64,000 nt of DNA from positions 62,001 through 126,000 of the forward strand of contig NZ_JAANCM010000001.1 in assembly GCF_011603255.1 (NCBI RefSeq), given 5' to 3'. Shown here piece by piece: positions 20,273-30,132 of this stretch. The notes beneath the pieces are model-generated. The model had not been told where the DNA came from. It saw nothing but the letters and a program-made list of their open reading frames with translations, and made no database searches. Each line of letters begins with the position of its first letter. Position 1 is the stretch's first letter. Both the position numbers and the translations under genes were made by a program. The DNA is from Ferranicluibacter rubi. Lineage in GTDB: Bacteria > Pseudomonadota > Alphaproteobacteria > Rhizobiales > Rhizobiaceae.

Positions 20273-21472
20273 TCAAAGCGAATGGGCCGGCAAGATGTCT
20301 GAGGCCGTCAGTTGGGGGAAATCGCGCGTCTCGATATCCGACCCAAGATCCTCCTTTGAGAAGAAGGCTCCCAAAGTCTCGTCGTCGTCAGCGTGAGCCG
20401 ATACGAGCGACGGCCAAGCCTTAGTCTTAACATCGGCTACAGCGGGACTGCGAGCAACCGCCCGGTGTCCGGAATTGAACGCACTGTTCAGCGCGAGCTC
20501 CGTCTGCCGGTGCTTGGATTCTGGGGCCTGGGTAGCGATCTTGCCATCTTCAGGCACCACAGTGACGCCGCTGACGTCGGACGGAGTGATGGCGGCTGAA
20601 TCCAGCCAGACCGGCATCTTGGTTTTCGCGGTTGCCCAGTCGAGAGCCGGAAGAACGTCCACCTCTAGCCAAGAACGAACCTTTGTCGCTTCTGGCCAGC
20701 TATCGATGCCGCCCAAGTCTTGGAGAACACTGAATACTCGAGCCCAGTGACTTCCATTTGCAAAGGTGGTGTCCCACACGACGCTCGGATCGAACCCACC
20801 CGGCTGTACGAACAACGCCAAACTCTTGAGTTCCGCCTTCGCAAGACGGGTAACGACCACAACCTCGTCGGCAAGCTTTGACTTGACCACGCGTTTGCCA
20901 GAAAGCGCTGCGGTGATCTTGGCTTGAATCTCTGCAACGTGCATGAGGAACAGCCGAAGCCCTTCCCGCACTTTCGCGACAATCAATGCTTTGAGGCCAT
21001 CTACACCGCCGACATCCGCAGGGTCGATTGTCGGCGTCGGCTTGTCGTCGGTTTCCATAGCCAGGATCGCCTGCACGTCCTTGACCTTGATCGACCCGTT
21101 CGCTCTGCACAGATCGATGGCAGCCTCGATCTGATCATCCGTTGCCGCCGTCAGTCGAACGAGCACCGTGGAGTTGACGCCAAGATCGACCAGTCGAGGC
21201 CGGTATGGCGCGAGGACACGATGAATTGCGCGGAAATTTCGCGCGTGACGCTCTGTCATCCCGCATCGCTTCCCAACCCACTTTCCGAATGAACCTTCTG
21301 GAAGAAGCTCACTGGCATGCTCAAGATGCTCGCCAAGTTGAAAGGCCTGCTCTGTCGATTTCCGACCGAGCTGGTAGATATGGGATGCGCTATCTTCAAG
21401 TCTCCTTTTATCATCCTCAATGATATCGTATGCATCGTAGTCGAACTTGGTAGTCGTGATGGTGGCGTTCAT
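20273..21472 (-). CDS. DUF3102 domain protein
   Basis: A 399-residue protein with a DUF3102-like segment at about residues 25-85 (IYQLGRKSTEQAFQLGEHLEHASELL, then FGKWVGKRCGMTERHARNFRAIHRV). This domain is found in plasmids, phages and islands and looks like a helix-turn-helix DNA-binding unit. The following residues (VLVRLTAATDDQIEAAIDLCRANGSIKVKDVQAIL) are similar to what follows the HTH in ParB-like regulators. The rest is unrecognised. ATG at 21472 has GAAGGA 7 bases upstream. It heads the minus-strand run 250 bp upstream of the PD-(D/E)xK gene and may regulate island genes. Confidence 0.65.
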   Translation of the reverse strand: MNATITTTKFDYDAYDIIEDDKRRLEDSASHIYQLGRKSTEQAFQLGEHLEHASELLPEGSFGKWVGKRCGMTERHARNFRAIHRVLAPYRPRLVDLGVNSTVLVRLTAATDDQIEAAIDLCRANGSIKVKDVQAILAMETDDKPTPTIDPADVGGVDGLKALIVAKVREGLRLFLMHVAEIQAKITAALSGKRVVKSKLADEVVVVTRLAKAELKSLALFVQPGGFDPSVVWDTTFANGSHWARVFSVLQDLGGIDSWPEATKVRSWLEVDVLPALDWATAKTKMPVWLDSAAITPSDVSGVTVVPEDGKIATQAPESKHRQTELALNSAFNSGHRAVARSPAVADVKTKAWPSLVSAHADDDETLGAFFSKEDLGSDIETRDFPQLTASDILPAHSL

Positions 21473-21869
21473 ATGATTATCCTTCAAACGCGTTTCAGAT
21501 CACCACAACGCTTTCGCACTGTGAATTCACTTATTGTCGTTCTAAATCATACGCTTGTCAAATTTCATCAGTCTGCACGCCAAAGAAAAGCGCCTGCATA
21601 TACTTATAACTAACCTTCGTTCTTGCCAAAATTAACCGTATTAATAACTGAAAAAAATTATTTTGCTGTGAGAGATACTTCAAGTATCTAAGGCCGCCTT
21701 TTGTCCTGGTGAGACGTTGATGAAGGTGGTTTGGAGAGTGCCGGGGGCCATGCCGTCCAAAAGAGTGAGGCTCAGGCGTAACAGGTGTTACCGCCACTGC
21801 GATGCTGAGGATTGCTATTTCGCCACATCTACGCGCCTGGTAGACCGCTTCAGGGCAGGAGACGGCGCG
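21473..21869. other. AT-rich divergent promoter region
   Basis: Markedly A+T-richer than its surroundings, especially 21490-21690. It separates the minus-strand DUF3102/AAA/M41 run from the plus-strand HNH gene, so it should hold divergent promoters. The HNH frame is open back to 21717, but the extension is arginine-rich and lacks a ribosome site. Confidence 0.5.
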
Positions 21870-22805
21870 ATGACGAAAGCGGTACTGACGACGAAAATCG
21901 ATCCGACCTATGACGACCTGCCTGAGCAGCGCTATCATTTTCCAAGGACGTATCTGCGTCAGGTCGAGGCCGCTCTATCGGACTGGATTGTCTATTACGA
22001 ACCACGGCGTCCGAGCGGCGACCTGATGCGTACAGGAGGCAAGCAGGCTTACTTCGCGACGGCACGCATAGCTTCCATCATCTCAGATCCGTCCAAACCG
22101 GACCACTTTTACGCGCTCATCGAGGATTTTCTTCCGTTCGATCATGACGTGCCATTCAAGGACGGCAGCCACTACTATGAAAGCGGGCTCCAAAAGGCCG
22201 ATGGTTCGACGAACAAAGGTGCTTTTGGTCGCGCGGTGCGGACCATGCCCGAGACCGAATACGACCTGATCCTAGCTGCGGGCTTCGCCCATGTCCTCGG
22301 CGTCAAAGACCGGACTCGGCCGGTTCCTGACCCTGCCGAACAGGCGAATGACGGGTTTCGCGAGCAGAACCAGGTTGCCTATGAGCCTGAATTCGTGGAG
22401 CGCCGGCTCATATCCCAAGTCGTGCAGAGGCCGTTCAGGGACCGTGCATTCTCCGCCGCGATCAAGACTGCGTACCGCGATACATGCGCCGTCACCGGCC
22501 TCAAACTCATCAACGGCGGCGGACGCTCCGAAGTCGAGGCTGCGCACATCCGTCCCGTTGCCGACAACGGCCCCGATAGTGTTCGCAACGGCATCGCTTT
22601 GTCCGGAACAGTGCATTGGATGTTCGATAGAGGGCTGATTTCTGTCGACGACGACTACAGCATTCTCATTGCCGAGGGATCTGTTCCGGATACGGCGCGA
22701 AGGTTGATCAATTCTGATCTCCGCTTGATTTTGCCAGATCGGTTTGAAGACCGGCCGCATTCCCAGTTTCTGAGGCATCATCGGAACACGGTCTTCAAGG
22801 GATGA
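21870..22805 (+). CDS. HNH endonuclease
   Basis: A 311-residue protein. The C-terminal HNH domain reads CAVTGLKLINGGGRSEVEAAHIRPV, then GPDSVRNGIALSGTVHWMFDRGLISVDDDY: a cysteine-containing first strand, the AAH histidine, the RNGIAL asparagine and the final H/D. This is the HNH_2-like arrangement of restriction-associated nucleases. The N-terminal 200 residues probably form a recognition module. The start at 21870 has AGGAGA 7 bases upstream. It stands alone, with no methyltransferase nearby, so a modification-dependent or defence nuclease is more likely than a classical restriction enzyme. Confidence 0.82.
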   Translation: MTKAVLTTKIDPTYDDLPEQRYHFPRTYLRQVEAALSDWIVYYEPRRPSGDLMRTGGKQAYFATARIASIISDPSKPDHFYALIEDFLPFDHDVPFKDGSHYYESGLQKADGSTNKGAFGRAVRTMPETEYDLILAAGFAHVLGVKDRTRPVPDPAEQANDGFREQNQVAYEPEFVERRLISQVVQRPFRDRAFSAAIKTAYRDTCAVTGLKLINGGGRSEVEAAHIRPVADNGPDSVRNGIALSGTVHWMFDRGLISVDDDYSILIAEGSVPDTARRLINSDLRLILPDRFEDRPHSQFLRHHRNTVFKG

Positions 22806-22807
22806 TA

Positions 22808-22824
22808 GCGGAAATTATTTCCGG
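22808..22824. repeat. Island palindromic repeat, copy 1
   Basis: GCGGAAATTATTTCCGG, starting 2 bp after the HNH stop codon. It matches the palindrome seen between other island modules (29971, 35279) with one change in the right arm. Confidence 0.7.
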
Positions 22825-22841
22825 CGAGTACGATCAATAAT

Positions 22842-23831
22842 CTACTTAACAGCGATTTCTTGCAGCAGCAGTTCCGCCTGAGCCAGTACCGTCTGGACAG
22901 CCTCCTGCTCCAAGTCCGGCGGATAGCCGAACCGTTTTAGAATGCGCTTCACCAGAATCCGCATTTTCGCTCGCGCACTTGCCTTGTGCTGCCAGTCGAC
23001 GGTGACCGAGCCGCGCATCTGCTCGACGAGTTCGTGGGCAATGACACGAAGTTGCTCGCTGCCCATTGCCTCAACGGCATTGTCATTGCCCGCCAAGGCA
23101 TCGTAGAAGGCAATTTCTTCTGGAGTTAGCCCCATCTCTTCGCCACGGGCGGAGGCAGCCTGCATCTCCTTTGCCAAGGCGATGAGTTCTTGGATCATCT
23201 CGACGGTGGAAATGGCGTTGGCATGGTAACGCGCTACGGCCTCCTCTAGCCGACGAGAGAAGGTTTTGGCCTCAACCACGTTGGATTTCGAGCGGCTCTT
23301 GATTTCGCCGTTCAGCAGCTTTTTCAGCGCCTCCAGGGCAAGGTTCTTTTTCTCCATCTTCTGGATGTCGGCGAGGAATTGGTCGGAAAGAACGGAAATA
23401 TCGGGACTGTCGAGGCCCGCAGCTTTGAGGATGTCGACAATCTCGGCATTGGCCACAGCCTGATTGAGAAGCTGCTCGACAGCCAATGACTTTGCCCTAT
23501 CGGAGATCTTGCCGGTGGCCGTGGTCTTGACGAGCGCGGCTCTAACAGCCTGGAAGAAGCCCACTTCATCCCTGATCTCGGCGGCATCATCACTCGCAGA
23601 GGCAAGTGCATATGCCTTGCTGAGTTCCAAAACGGCATCCTGATATCGCCGGTGGGCCTGTTTCTTGGCCTCCTGACTGTCGACCTTCGCGGCCTCCGCC
23701 TGCTGCCACCTCAGGATCCAGTCGATGCCGTCTGCAAGTGCTCTGAGCCGCTCGAAGGGCTTATGGCAGTGCGACGGGCGCAATGAAGAAGATTGGTGCA
23801 CGGGGAATGGATACAGAGTTCGGCGATTCAC
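22842..23831 (-). pseudogene. C-terminal remnant of a type I restriction subunit (HsdR)
   Basis: The encoded 329 residues match only the C-terminal end of HsdR: the helical region LRALADGIDWILRWQQAEAAK onward, GLTPEEIAFYDAL and VDWQHKASARAKMRILVKRILKRFGYPPDLEQEAV, which tethers HsdR to the methylase. The nuclease and helicase motor (about 700 residues) are absent. The upstream coding sequence ends at about 23.78 kb, where an oppositely oriented helicase fragment begins. No hsdM or hsdS is present. This is a decayed type I restriction locus, and the first 20-25 residues of the open frame probably derive from the junction. Confidence 0.82.
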
Positions 23832-25111
23832 TTCTCGAACTCGGATTTCTGGAAGATGCGATCCGCCAAGGCCGCGGACATGACTTTTGGGTGCTGACGA
23901 CCTACACGACGCTCACGAATTATCAGCACTCACTGGGCGCCATCCCCTTCAGCGTGGCCGTGTTCGACGAAATTCAGGCCTTGAAGAACCCAGTCAGCCT
24001 GCGCGCGAAAGCCGGTGTCGCCGTGAACGCGGATTTCCACATCGGCCTGACCGGCACCCCGATCGAAAATACGACTATCGACCTCTGGGCCATCTTCGAG
24101 CAACTGTTTCCAGGACCACTTGGTACACTTCGCGATTTCCGGGCGCGATTCAAAAGCCCTGACGAAGGAAACATGAGCGAACTGAGCAACCTCGTGTTCA
24201 GTGGAAAGGACGGTCATCCACCCATGGCGCGGCGCCGTCTTAAGGAAAACGTCGCTCGTGATCTGCCGATTAAGCGGAGAGTTCTGCGGCCGCGGCTTAT
24301 GCCCGAACATCACTCGCGGACTTACGAAGATGCCCGCTTGAAACTCGCGACAAGCAGCCGAGGCGGCGCCCTAAAGATGCTACACCACATTCGTACGGTT
24401 TCGGTCCATCCCGCTATTACGGCCTCTGAGGAGGCCCAAGCCTTCATTGAGATGTCTGCCCGCCTTTCTTCCTGCTTCTCCGTGCTGGAAACGATCCGGG
24501 GGAGAGGTGAGCGTGCGCTTGTCTTTATCGAACACGTTCAGATGCAGCACCGCTTCATCAGCCTGGTGAAACATGTCTTCGGACTGGAGCGGGTCGATCT
24601 GATTAACGGCTCCACTCCGATCCACCGGCGTCAGGAAATCGTCAACCGCTTTCAGCGACACCTTGCCAATGATCGAGGGTTTGATCTCCTCGTCCTCGGG
24701 CCGAAAGCAGCGGGAACCGGCCTGACTTTGACCGCCGCGACTCATGTCATTCATCTATCGCGCTGGTGGAACCCTGCCGTTGAGGAACAGTGCAACGATC
24801 GTGTGCATCGGATCGGCCAAACGAAACCTGTGACAGTGCATATGCCGATGGCCATTCACCCGGCCTTCCAGGAGCATTCCTTCGATTGCCTTTTGAACAG
24901 CTTGATGACGAAAAAGCGGAATCTGGCGAAAAGTGTTCTATGGCCCATGGGCGACACGGACGATGACGCCGATCAACTACAGGCCATGCTGAAAAACGAT
25001 AGTCGCCGCTCAACCATCAATCCGGTGCAGAATGCAATGGCCGCGATGTTCAATCGAGAGGGGGCCGCTCTCCCGGAACTCTCAAAGGATGGCGGATACG
25101 AAATTGCATAG
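23783..25111 (+). pseudogene. N-terminally truncated SNF2-family helicase
   Basis: The 442 residues begin at about helicase motif Ib/II. Present are motif II VFDEIQALKN, motif III GLTGTPIENT, the helicase C-terminal motifs GPKAAGTGLTLTAATHVIHLSRWWNP (V) and RVHRIGQ (VI). Motif I (Walker A) and the whole N-terminal domain are missing; full-length homologues of this SNF2 type are usually around or above 1000 residues. It cannot be an active ATPase. The broken end lies at 23.78-23.83 kb against the broken end of hsdR on the other strand, which points to one recombination or deletion event that removed both. Confidence 0.8.
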
Positions 25112-25663
25112 TATCCGATTTTCGAAGATCACTGTGTCCGGGCCAAAACTTATCCTGCAGATCGAAAAACTGGCCGTTGCGGCACCGCAACTGAGGCGGG
25201 AAGCGGAAATTATTGCCGCGTGCCCATGCTGTCGACTGATGCCCAAAGCCAGGGCACAAGATGACATCTAAAGGTCGCTCGCGATGGGAAGATAGATGAA
25301 TTTTCAAGGCCTTTCCGTTAACACCCTAAAATCGTGTGTGAATCTCGGCCACCTGGGCGAACTATTTTAGACCAGTTTGCGCTTCAAATCAGAGACTTTC
25401 TCCCTGACCAAAGAGTGGCGTTTTCCAAGGAACTTAGGCTGCGTCTTTGACAATATGCGGGCCAACTGGCCACATTTAAAGGACGACGGAGAGGGTAGCT
25501 TGGGGCCCGCAGGCAATGACTGCAATGGGGCCGTATTCTGTCAGGCAGCTTGTGAATTTGTTCGGCGATAAGCCGACATCAACTTTCCGAGGTCCCTGGT
25601 TATCTGCTACCGAAACCAGTAGAAAAGACGTTAAATCACCCGATCAAGAATGGATGACATCGA
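25112..25663. other. Non-coding spacer between the SNF2 fragment and the KAP gene
   Basis: No supported gene; short open frames here have no ribosome site or family resemblance. It contains the longer island repeat at 25203-25280. The promoter of the KAP gene should be in the right half. Confidence 0.5.
25203..25280. repeat. Longer island repeat, copy A
   Basis: Begins with GCGGAAATTATTGCCGC and continues with a segment containing CCAAAGCCAGGGCACAA and a final AAGGTCG. The same order and spacing recurs at 44457-44535 near attR, with scattered differences. Confidence 0.7.
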
Positions 25664-27949
25664 ATGGTCTTCTCTGCCTTCTTTCGCTTTCTGACGGGGG
25701 AAAGGGAAGTGCCGAAAGACATCGGTCCCACTGAAATCGGAGCTGATGTACCAATCAAAGCGTCAGGTCAAGACTTACTTCGCCGTGTAAGTTTCGCGGA
25801 ACGCATCGCGACTATTCTGTCTGAACTGAGTTTGGAGGAAGGCCGCGTTTTCGCGGTTCGAGGTCAATGGGGCGCCGGGAAAACGTCACTCAAGAACCTC
25901 GTCATAGAGCAACTCGGCAGCCGCGAAGGCTCGGCTGACTGGATGGACTTCAATCCATGGCAGTGGGGTGACGGTGAGGCTATTGCCAAGGCTCTGTTTC
26001 AGCAAATCGCGGACAAAATTGGTGGAGCACTGTCCTCGAATGCGGGAAAGCGCGCCGCGATGTTCCGACGTTATGGCTCAACGCTCACTGGGAGCGCCGG
26101 CTCAGTAAAGAAGCTCGGCGCGAACGCGCCTCTCATCACTCTCGTCCTGGCGAATGCATCGGTAGTGGCGCTGGCGACGTCTATTGGATGGTCATTGCCC
26201 GAGGCAGCGACGGTCGCTAGATGGCTAACCGGTGCAAGTATTGTGCTTCCGGTCGTCGGATGGTTGCTGCTTTACTTTGGAAAAGATCGATGGGCCGAGC
26301 CAGTCGACAAGATCCGCGCTGACCTTGAATCCAGTTTGCGGGGTTTGGAAAAGCCGCTCGTGATCTTCGTTGATGACATCGATAGGCTGGAACCGGAGCA
26401 AATCCGATCGCTCATACGCCAAATCAAGGTCAACGCAAATCTTCCGAACATTGTGTTCGTGCTGCTATTCCAACCAAGCATCGTTGAACGTGCGCTCGAT
26501 CCTATCGCAAATGGGCAAGGCCGCGAGTTTCTCAAAAAGATCGTTCAGGCCAATTTCGACTTGCCGGCTGTTTCAAAGCCGATGGTCCATTCCATAATGA
26601 CAAAAGACCTAGACCAACTGATGGGCACCTATGCAGTCGCCGAAAACGGCTTTGAAGTCGTCAGGTGGGGGAACGCGTTGGTTGGCGCCATCCAACCCTA
26701 TGTAGAAAACCTACGCGATGCGCGACGGTACGTCTCGTCCGTTGCCATTCACCTTCCGCTTCATACGGGTCGACAGGTGATGGAAGTCAATGTTGTCGAC
26801 TTCCTTGTCCTTGAAGCGTTAAGGGTCTTCGAACCTGATCTACACTCTGCCATTTTCCGAGACCGGGATTTGTTTCTCCAAAACGGACGCTTCCGCGATG
26901 ATCGCGCCGATGATGACAACCGTAGCAGAATCAAAGAACAGATTGCATCGCTTGATCCGCAACGACAACCGTTCGCCGAAGCGGCGATAAAGCAGCTATT
27001 TCCGAAAACCGAATGGGCCTTTGGTGGGTCGCACTATGGGAATGATTGGCTAAGTTCCTGGAACTCGGCCAAGCGCGTCTGCACGGCCAGATATTTTCCC
27101 CGCTACTTTGAACTGCAAACCCCGCAAGGTGAAATGTCGGAGAACGAGTTTTCGGACCTTCTTGAGATATCAGGAGACGGAAAACTGCTGAGCGAGGCAA
27201 TCAAAAGTGTCGAAAGTCGAGAGCTGCTAGGCTCTCTTGCATCGAGGCTTGATGATTCCGTCGAAACACTTCCGACTGCAACGGCGTCTGTACTCTTACC
27301 AGCAATGTTTGAAATCGCTCAGAAGCTTGTCGACCATAGTGCGACGCCATTTGGGTCGCCGTGGACCTCCGCTTGGCGAGCGATAAGCTGGTACATTGAT
27401 CGGCTCTCCAAGGAGGAGCGAGGAGCGCTTACACTCGCGGCGTTCCGATCGACCAAAGCATTGTCCGTCGCCGCTACGATCATCCACCTCAATGACCCGG
27501 AGTCGCAAGAGGAAGGTTCGCGTATCGAACCTAAGCTTGAGAGGGAGACAGTTGAGGAGATGAAAGCTGAATGGGTTCGGCAAATACGAGAGCGCGCAAC
27601 GACACCGGACAAGCTCCTCGAAGATTCCGACCTCGGCTCATTGCTCTACCGCTGGAGAGACTACACCGAAAGTTTGGACGAACCGCGAAACTGGGTTAAG
27701 GCCACCGTCAAAACGGATGAGGTCTTTGTTACTTTATTGAAACGGCTAATGACCACGGGAACCAGTCACACGATGGGCGACTTCGTTTCACGAAGCGTGG
27801 ATTCCATCCGGCTTAACACAATCGAGGATTTCTTAGGCATAGGCACCGCACAAAGACGGCTCGCTATGTTGAAACGACCTGCCGATGAGCTCGGGAGGCG
27901 AGCTGTCGACGCGCTCGCAAAGGCTTTGTCCGGCAAAGCAGAGCATTGA
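25664..27949 (+). CDS. KAP-family P-loop NTPase (membrane-anchored)
   Basis: A 761-residue KAP NTPase. Walker A is GQWGAGKT at residues 67-74, the family motif WMDFNPWQWGDGEAI follows at about 95, and Walker B is VIFVDDIDRLEPEQIRSLI near 232. The two hydrophobic helices typical of KAP proteins sit between the Walker motifs (about 155-175 and 183-206), so the ATPase is on the cytoplasmic face of the inner membrane. The C-terminal 450 residues are unrecognised. The F-plasmid phage-exclusion protein PifA belongs to this family, and KAP genes are frequent in defence islands. Single gene; anti-phage role inferred. Confidence 0.85.
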   Translation: MVFSAFFRFLTGEREVPKDIGPTEIGADVPIKASGQDLLRRVSFAERIATILSELSLEEGRVFAVRGQWGAGKTSLKNLVIEQLGSREGSADWMDFNPWQWGDGEAIAKALFQQIADKIGGALSSNAGKRAAMFRRYGSTLTGSAGSVKKLGANAPLITLVLANASVVALATSIGWSLPEAATVARWLTGASIVLPVVGWLLLYFGKDRWAEPVDKIRADLESSLRGLEKPLVIFVDDIDRLEPEQIRSLIRQIKVNANLPNIVFVLLFQPSIVERALDPIANGQGREFLKKIVQANFDLPAVSKPMVHSIMTKDLDQLMGTYAVAENGFEVVRWGNALVGAIQPYVENLRDARRYVSSVAIHLPLHTGRQVMEVNVVDFLVLEALRVFEPDLHSAIFRDRDLFLQNGRFRDDRADDDNRSRIKEQIASLDPQRQPFAEAAIKQLFPKTEWAFGGSHYGNDWLSSWNSAKRVCTARYFPRYFELQTPQGEMSENEFSDLLEISGDGKLLSEAIKSVESRELLGSLASRLDDSVETLPTATASVLLPAMFEIAQKLVDHSATPFGSPWTSAWRAISWYIDRLSKEERGALTLAAFRSTKALSVAATIIHLNDPESQEEGSRIEPKLERETVEEMKAEWVRQIRERATTPDKLLEDSDLGSLLYRWRDYTESLDEPRNWVKATVKTDEVFVTLLKRLMTTGTSHTMGDFVSRSVDSIRLNTIEDFLGIGTAQRRLAMLKRPADELGRRAVDALAKALSGKAEH

Positions 27950-28205
27950 AAAGTTCTGCTTTGCTTCAAGATCACTTGCTGCCAATAGCGGCGGCTTTCT
28001 GGATGCCCAACAGGCAGGTCGATCGTCTAATAGGGGCGCGCCTACCCGCCATTCAAAGGCTCAACCGATCGACGGGTAGCTTAATCGAAGCCCGGCCACG
28101 GGCTATTCTATCTGGGCGCCAACTGGCAAGCGGCATGTCTGCCGCAATCCTTGACGAAACCAGATCGAGGCGGTCGGACGGTTCGTTCCAGACCATTCTT
28201 CGGGT

Positions 28206-29672
28206 TCAAGCCTGAGTGCCAGCGCAAGTACAGGGCCGGCCAGTTACCGAAAGTTCTGCGGCCAGTGCCCGACGGTAGTGCAACGGCACCAAAGCCAGGT
28301 GGTCGAGGAGATAGTTCGCAAAGGGCCCAGGGTGCGGCAGCGCGGATACCTTGAGAGGTGCGGTCAAGGTAACCGCCTTGGCCTGGAAGGCCCCACGGGC
28401 AGTGACCACAAGCGCGCCCTGGGCCTCAGCTTTCTCGGCAACGACGATGCAGGGCAAAGTAAACCGCACGCCCTGGCGCAATTCTTCGCAGCGCCAGGAT
28501 ATCCTCCGACTCGGGTCGGCGTCATCGTCGTCGGGTTCATCAAGGGGGTAAAACGCATCAACACGCGGCGTGCCGAGGCCGGGGCCGTCGCCGAAATAGG
28601 GTGTCAGATACGGCTTGGGCACGTGGGGTACCTCCAGCAGATCTTCGAGCGCTACGTCGAAATGGTCGATGGCCAGGAAATGAAACGGGCCGGATAATGT
28701 TGCTTCAAGATGCACCTTGTCGGCCGCGCGATCTCCCTCGTTACTGATTTCGATATCGATGGGGCGTATCACGCCTGGCTTGCTTAAGATCTTGGGCAGG
28801 CCGCTCGCCCAGATATGGAGGTGGCGCCGGTAGCTGTCGAATTCCTGTTCGTAGCGATCCAGCATGCCGCTAGACACAGCCCCGACCGGCGTAATGCTCG
28901 GTATCTGGTAGGCCCCCAAACTCATGGGACGCGCACTGGGATATCTCGCCTCAAGGGTTGATCGGGGCACTTCCGGATCAAGTGCCAGCGACGTGCGGTA
29001 GATGCGGTCGACGCAGTCCTCGCAGATGCCATCTGGCGGCGACACGAGGTCATGTCGGCGGTTATGGTCGGCTGTGGCGGGGAAGTTGAGGACCAGGTTC
29101 GGTTGCGGACCAAGCTGCCGCCGTAGATCGGCGATGGTCTCGTCCCGCTCGTCTCCGTCTGCCGGCCGGCGCCAAGTGCGGGGCGGCCTGACATGAAGCA
29201 ATCCGACATGACGTGCCAGGCGAATAGGGAGACTATCGTCCGCAAGCAGGATCAGGTCGGGAATGTCTCGGGCGATTACGGTCGCTTCGGCGACAACACG
29301 GTTGTCGGGATCGTCAAGATCGAATCGCTCTCCATCAAGGTCCTTGGTGCGGTAGAGCGGCCCGAACTCGATCGTCACCGCAATATTGGCGTCAGGCGTC
29401 GACAGTCGTACCGGACGGTCTCCACTATCCTCGATGCGGCGCGCCAGTTCGGCGAAATCGGCGGCGCGCTTGCGCAAGCGGCCGCTGCTGAACTTGTGCT
29501 GATCCATCTCGGTGCCGACCTTGGTTGGCACGATAAGACGGATCGAGGTCGCGTTTGGCGCAAGCTCTTTCCAAGGCAGCTCGGCCAGTGAGCGGAATTC
29601 GATCAGGATGTTGGTGTCGAGGCAGAACACCACTTCAGTGGCAGCAAGATACTCGGCGACAGTCATCGTCAT
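28206..29672 (-). CDS. PIN-domain protein with long C-terminal extension
   Basis: A 488-residue protein. The first 150 residues are a PIN nuclease domain: VFCLDTNILIEF with the first aspartate near residue 19, PTKVGTEMDQHK with the glutamate near 55, DDPDNRVVAEA and LILLADDSLPIRLARHVGL as the C-terminal acidic positions. PIN domains are metal-dependent ribonucleases. The remaining 330 residues have no family I recognise; a short pair DGICEDCVDRIYR carries two cysteines. No VapB-like antitoxin is adjacent, and the length is far above toxin PINs (about 130). The start is ATG at 29672; GTG at 29678 is possible. Role unknown; RNA-targeting defence is plausible. Confidence 0.72.
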   Translation of the reverse strand: MTMTVAEYLAATEVVFCLDTNILIEFRSLAELPWKELAPNATSIRLIVPTKVGTEMDQHKFSSGRLRKRAADFAELARRIEDSGDRPVRLSTPDANIAVTIEFGPLYRTKDLDGERFDLDDPDNRVVAEATVIARDIPDLILLADDSLPIRLARHVGLLHVRPPRTWRRPADGDERDETIADLRRQLGPQPNLVLNFPATADHNRRHDLVSPPDGICEDCVDRIYRTSLALDPEVPRSTLEARYPSARPMSLGAYQIPSITPVGAVSSGMLDRYEQEFDSYRRHLHIWASGLPKILSKPGVIRPIDIEISNEGDRAADKVHLEATLSGPFHFLAIDHFDVALEDLLEVPHVPKPYLTPYFGDGPGLGTPRVDAFYPLDEPDDDDADPSRRISWRCEELRQGVRFTLPCIVVAEKAEAQGALVVTARGAFQAKAVTLTAPLKVSALPHPGPFANYLLDHLALVPLHYRRALAAELSVTGRPCTCAGTQA

Positions 29673-30132
29673 GGACACCGCAGATCGCCAACACTATCGA
29701 GGATGGCCAAAGGGTCGGTTGATTTCGACAAGAAGTGGACGCCGGCGCATGTCCTCACCGCTCTACTGCGCCTTAGTGCTGGAACTAACTCGCGAGCATA
29801 GCGCTGCGAACGTGCTGTTGTTGTCATTGCATTTCCACCCGTCACTGATCACAGACCGTCTAGCAGAACTCAGGTTCTAGGTCGCGTGACTTGACACTGC
29901 TGCGCGCTATAAAATGTCAGCTCTTGGGCAATGAAGAATCAGGTCAGAACGGCGAGAATGAAGGCGCATAGCGGAAATCATTTCCGCAAGGGGGCCGACA
30001 GCCGACGGTCCGTTGCCAGAAAACCACCTCGAATACCTGATATCAGCGTGCTATTTGTTACTCGGGGTCAAGTTCAGCCCCGCGCTTCCGTTGCCGATTT
30101 ACATACAACTCGGTAGTCGAAAGACAATTACG
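29673..30132. other. Spacer between the PIN gene and the Detocs-like set
   Basis: No supported gene. Contains the promoter side of the PIN gene and a complete copy of the island palindrome at 29971-29987. Confidence 0.5.
29956..29987. repeat. Island palindromic repeat, copy 2 with flank
   Basis: The palindrome GCGGAAATCATTTCCGC at 29971-29987 is preceded by GAATGAAGGCGCATA, which resembles GAATGAGGGCGCAAA at the 35279 copy. The flank and palindrome therefore form one repeat unit. Confidence 0.72.

Noticed and set aside
22842-25111. Functional type I restriction or DISARM-like locus
   Set aside because: HsdR lacks its nuclease/helicase part, the SNF2 fragment lacks motif I, and no methyltransferase or specificity gene is present.
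25377-25571. Small open frame of 64 codons before the KAP gene
   Set aside because: No ribosome site, no family resemblance, and the region has intergenic composition.
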